From BPJO01 sp037189665 (GTDB lineage Bacteria > Planctomycetota > Phycisphaerae > Tepidisphaerales > Tepidisphaeraceae), in NCBI GenBank assembly GCA_037189665.1, contig JBBCIV010000118.1, forward strand, positions 1-14,865: a DNA stretch of 14,865 bases. The letters are read 5' to 3'. This document shows positions 14,108 through 14,865 of the stretch, piece by piece. The position numbers were made by a program, and so were the translations under genes. Within the stretch, counting starts at the first letter, position 1. Every line of letters begins with the position of its first letter. Below the pieces are notes generated by a model, which did not search any database, was not told the origin of the DNA, and saw only the letters and a program-made list of their open reading frames with translations.

Positions 14108-14865
14108 ATGAGTACGTCGGCGGCGGTCTTGCCCAGCAAGGAACTTCGGCAACCTCTCAGGTTGGGTCAGCGTCGCGAGTTGTTTATCGATCGTTATCTG
14201 ATCGACACGATGGATGGCGCGAGGTTGACGCTTCATGAACCACGCGACGCCGGGCCGGTGTTGCACTTCGATCTGCCGTGGGAAGGTCTGTTCTCCACTT
14301 ACACCACGATTTTGACTGTCGGCGATCGTTTTCTCGCCTACTACCGGGGTTGGTCGACGACGAACCCGAAGACCGAGCGCAACCGCCAACTCACCTGTCT
14401 TGCCGAATCGAAAGACGGCATCAAGTGGACCAAGCCGAAACTGGGCCTGGTCGACATCGATGGCAGTACTGAGAACAACGTGATTCAGACCTTCGCGCAA
14501 ACCGAGGCCGCGGCTAATTTCTCGCCCTTTCTTGATACGAATCCGGCGCGGAAAGGCGGGCCATTCAAGGCCGTCGGCGGCGAGAAACGGGAGGGCATTG
14601 AGTCGTTCGAATCGGATGACGGAATTCACTGGCGCAAGAGTCCTTTGCCGATCCTGACGCGCCAGATGGTCCCGGTAGCGGGAACGGTGTTCGATTCGCA
14701 GAACGTCGTGCACTGGTCGTCTGTGGAGCAGCGATACGTCCTCTACTTCCGCGCGTGGGAGGATAAGCTCCGCACGGTCTGGCGGGCTGAGAGTCATGAC
14801 TTCGCACACTGGACGTGCCTTCAACCCATGCGATTTCTGGGCCCCGACGGGAAGCCCGCGCCGGC
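14108..14865 (+). CDS. Beta-propeller glycoside hydrolase-like protein, N-terminal part
   Basis: ATG at 14108 with GAGG (14099-14102) five bases upstream; the frame is open to the window edge, giving 252 residues. It begins with RRELFIDRYLID (22-33) and LTLHEP (40-45), then LPWEG (56-60), AYYRGW (77-82), AESKDGIKW (99-107), ESDDGIHW (168-175) and FDSQNVVHW (195-203). The repeated S/D-x-DG-I-x-W pattern marks blades of a five-bladed propeller of the GH32/GH43/GH68 type, and the overall pattern matches a planctomycete family usually annotated as hypothetical or glycoside hydrolase. No signal peptide is visible, so it may act in the cytoplasm or the start may differ. The candidate GTATAC operator lies upstream. 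Family call good; substrate and activity not assignable. Confidence 0.75.
   Translation, partial: MSTSAAVLPSKELRQPLRLGQRRELFIDRYLIDTMDGARLTLHEPRDAGPVLHFDLPWEGLFSTYTTILTVGDRFLAYYRGWSTTNPKTERNRQLTCLAESKDGIKWTKPKLGLVDIDGSTENNVIQTFAQTEAAANFSPFLDTNPARKGGPFKAVGGEKREGIESFESDDGIHWRKSPLPILTRQMVPVAGTVFDSQNVVHWSSVEQRYVLYFRAWEDKLRTVWRAESHDFAHWTCLQPMRFLGPDGKPAP

Noticed and set aside
14030..14824. 264-codon minus-strand frame opposite the propeller gene
   Set aside because: The plus strand shows the blade motifs and a Shine-Dalgarno site; the antisense product has no recognisable feature.
1..14865. CRISPR arrays, tRNA/rRNA genes, insertion sequences, prophage genes
   Set aside because: No regular short repeats with spacers, no tRNA-like folds, no transposase or integrase motifs were seen by eye.

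Overview
The window looks like part of a planctomycete chromosome, most likely of the Phycisphaerae/Tepidisphaerales kind (inference, no marker gene present). The clues are: a giant secreted mosaic protein with the planctomycete N-terminal LESRTLFA-type motif; a secreted DUF4838/GH67N-type glycoside hydrolase-like protein; a DUF1559-like type II pseudopilin-style protein; a PEP-CTERM surface protein; and GC-rich genes separated by long, AT-rich regulatory gaps. No tRNA, rRNA, CRISPR array, transposase or phage gene was seen.

Layout from left to right. 1-468 (+) is the C-terminal FCD ligand domain of a GntR/FadR-type regulator, cut by the window edge. 647-1005 (-) is a decayed DapA/NanA-like aldolase in which N-terminal, middle and C-terminal pieces survive but the catalytic core is deleted. 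1187-6541 (-) is a 1784-residue extracellular protein: pectate-lyase-like beta-helix, two Ig-like domains, three LamG-like modules, three FN3 domains, Calx-beta and a C-terminal jelly-roll-like module. A 538-bp divergent regulatory region separates it from 7080-10793 (+), a secreted DUF4838 protein whose catalytic-type core is flanked by two copies of one beta-sandwich module pair. Convergent to it is the pseudopilin-like gene 10991-11860 (-). An 843-bp AT-rich gap follows, then the PEP-CTERM gene 12704-13618 (+), a strong terminator, a 190-bp gene relic resembling the end of the giant protein, and the start of a beta-propeller glycoside hydrolase-like gene (14108 onward, +).

How the parts may work together (inference): most products look exported or cell-surface and directed at polysaccharides, so this may be a glycan-scavenging accessory region. 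The main non-coding signal is a palindromic element, consensus ATAACCTAGGWT. All four perfect CCTAGG copies lie in the two long intergenic gaps, plus one half-degenerate copy upstream of the PEP-CTERM gene. One copy sits inside the spacer of a good sigma70-like promoter for the giant gene, which suggests a shared transcription factor. A different, FadR/UxuR-like GTATAC element lies upstream of the last gene.

Functions rest on motif recognition by eye, without database searches. Exact domain borders and all regulatory calls are approximate.
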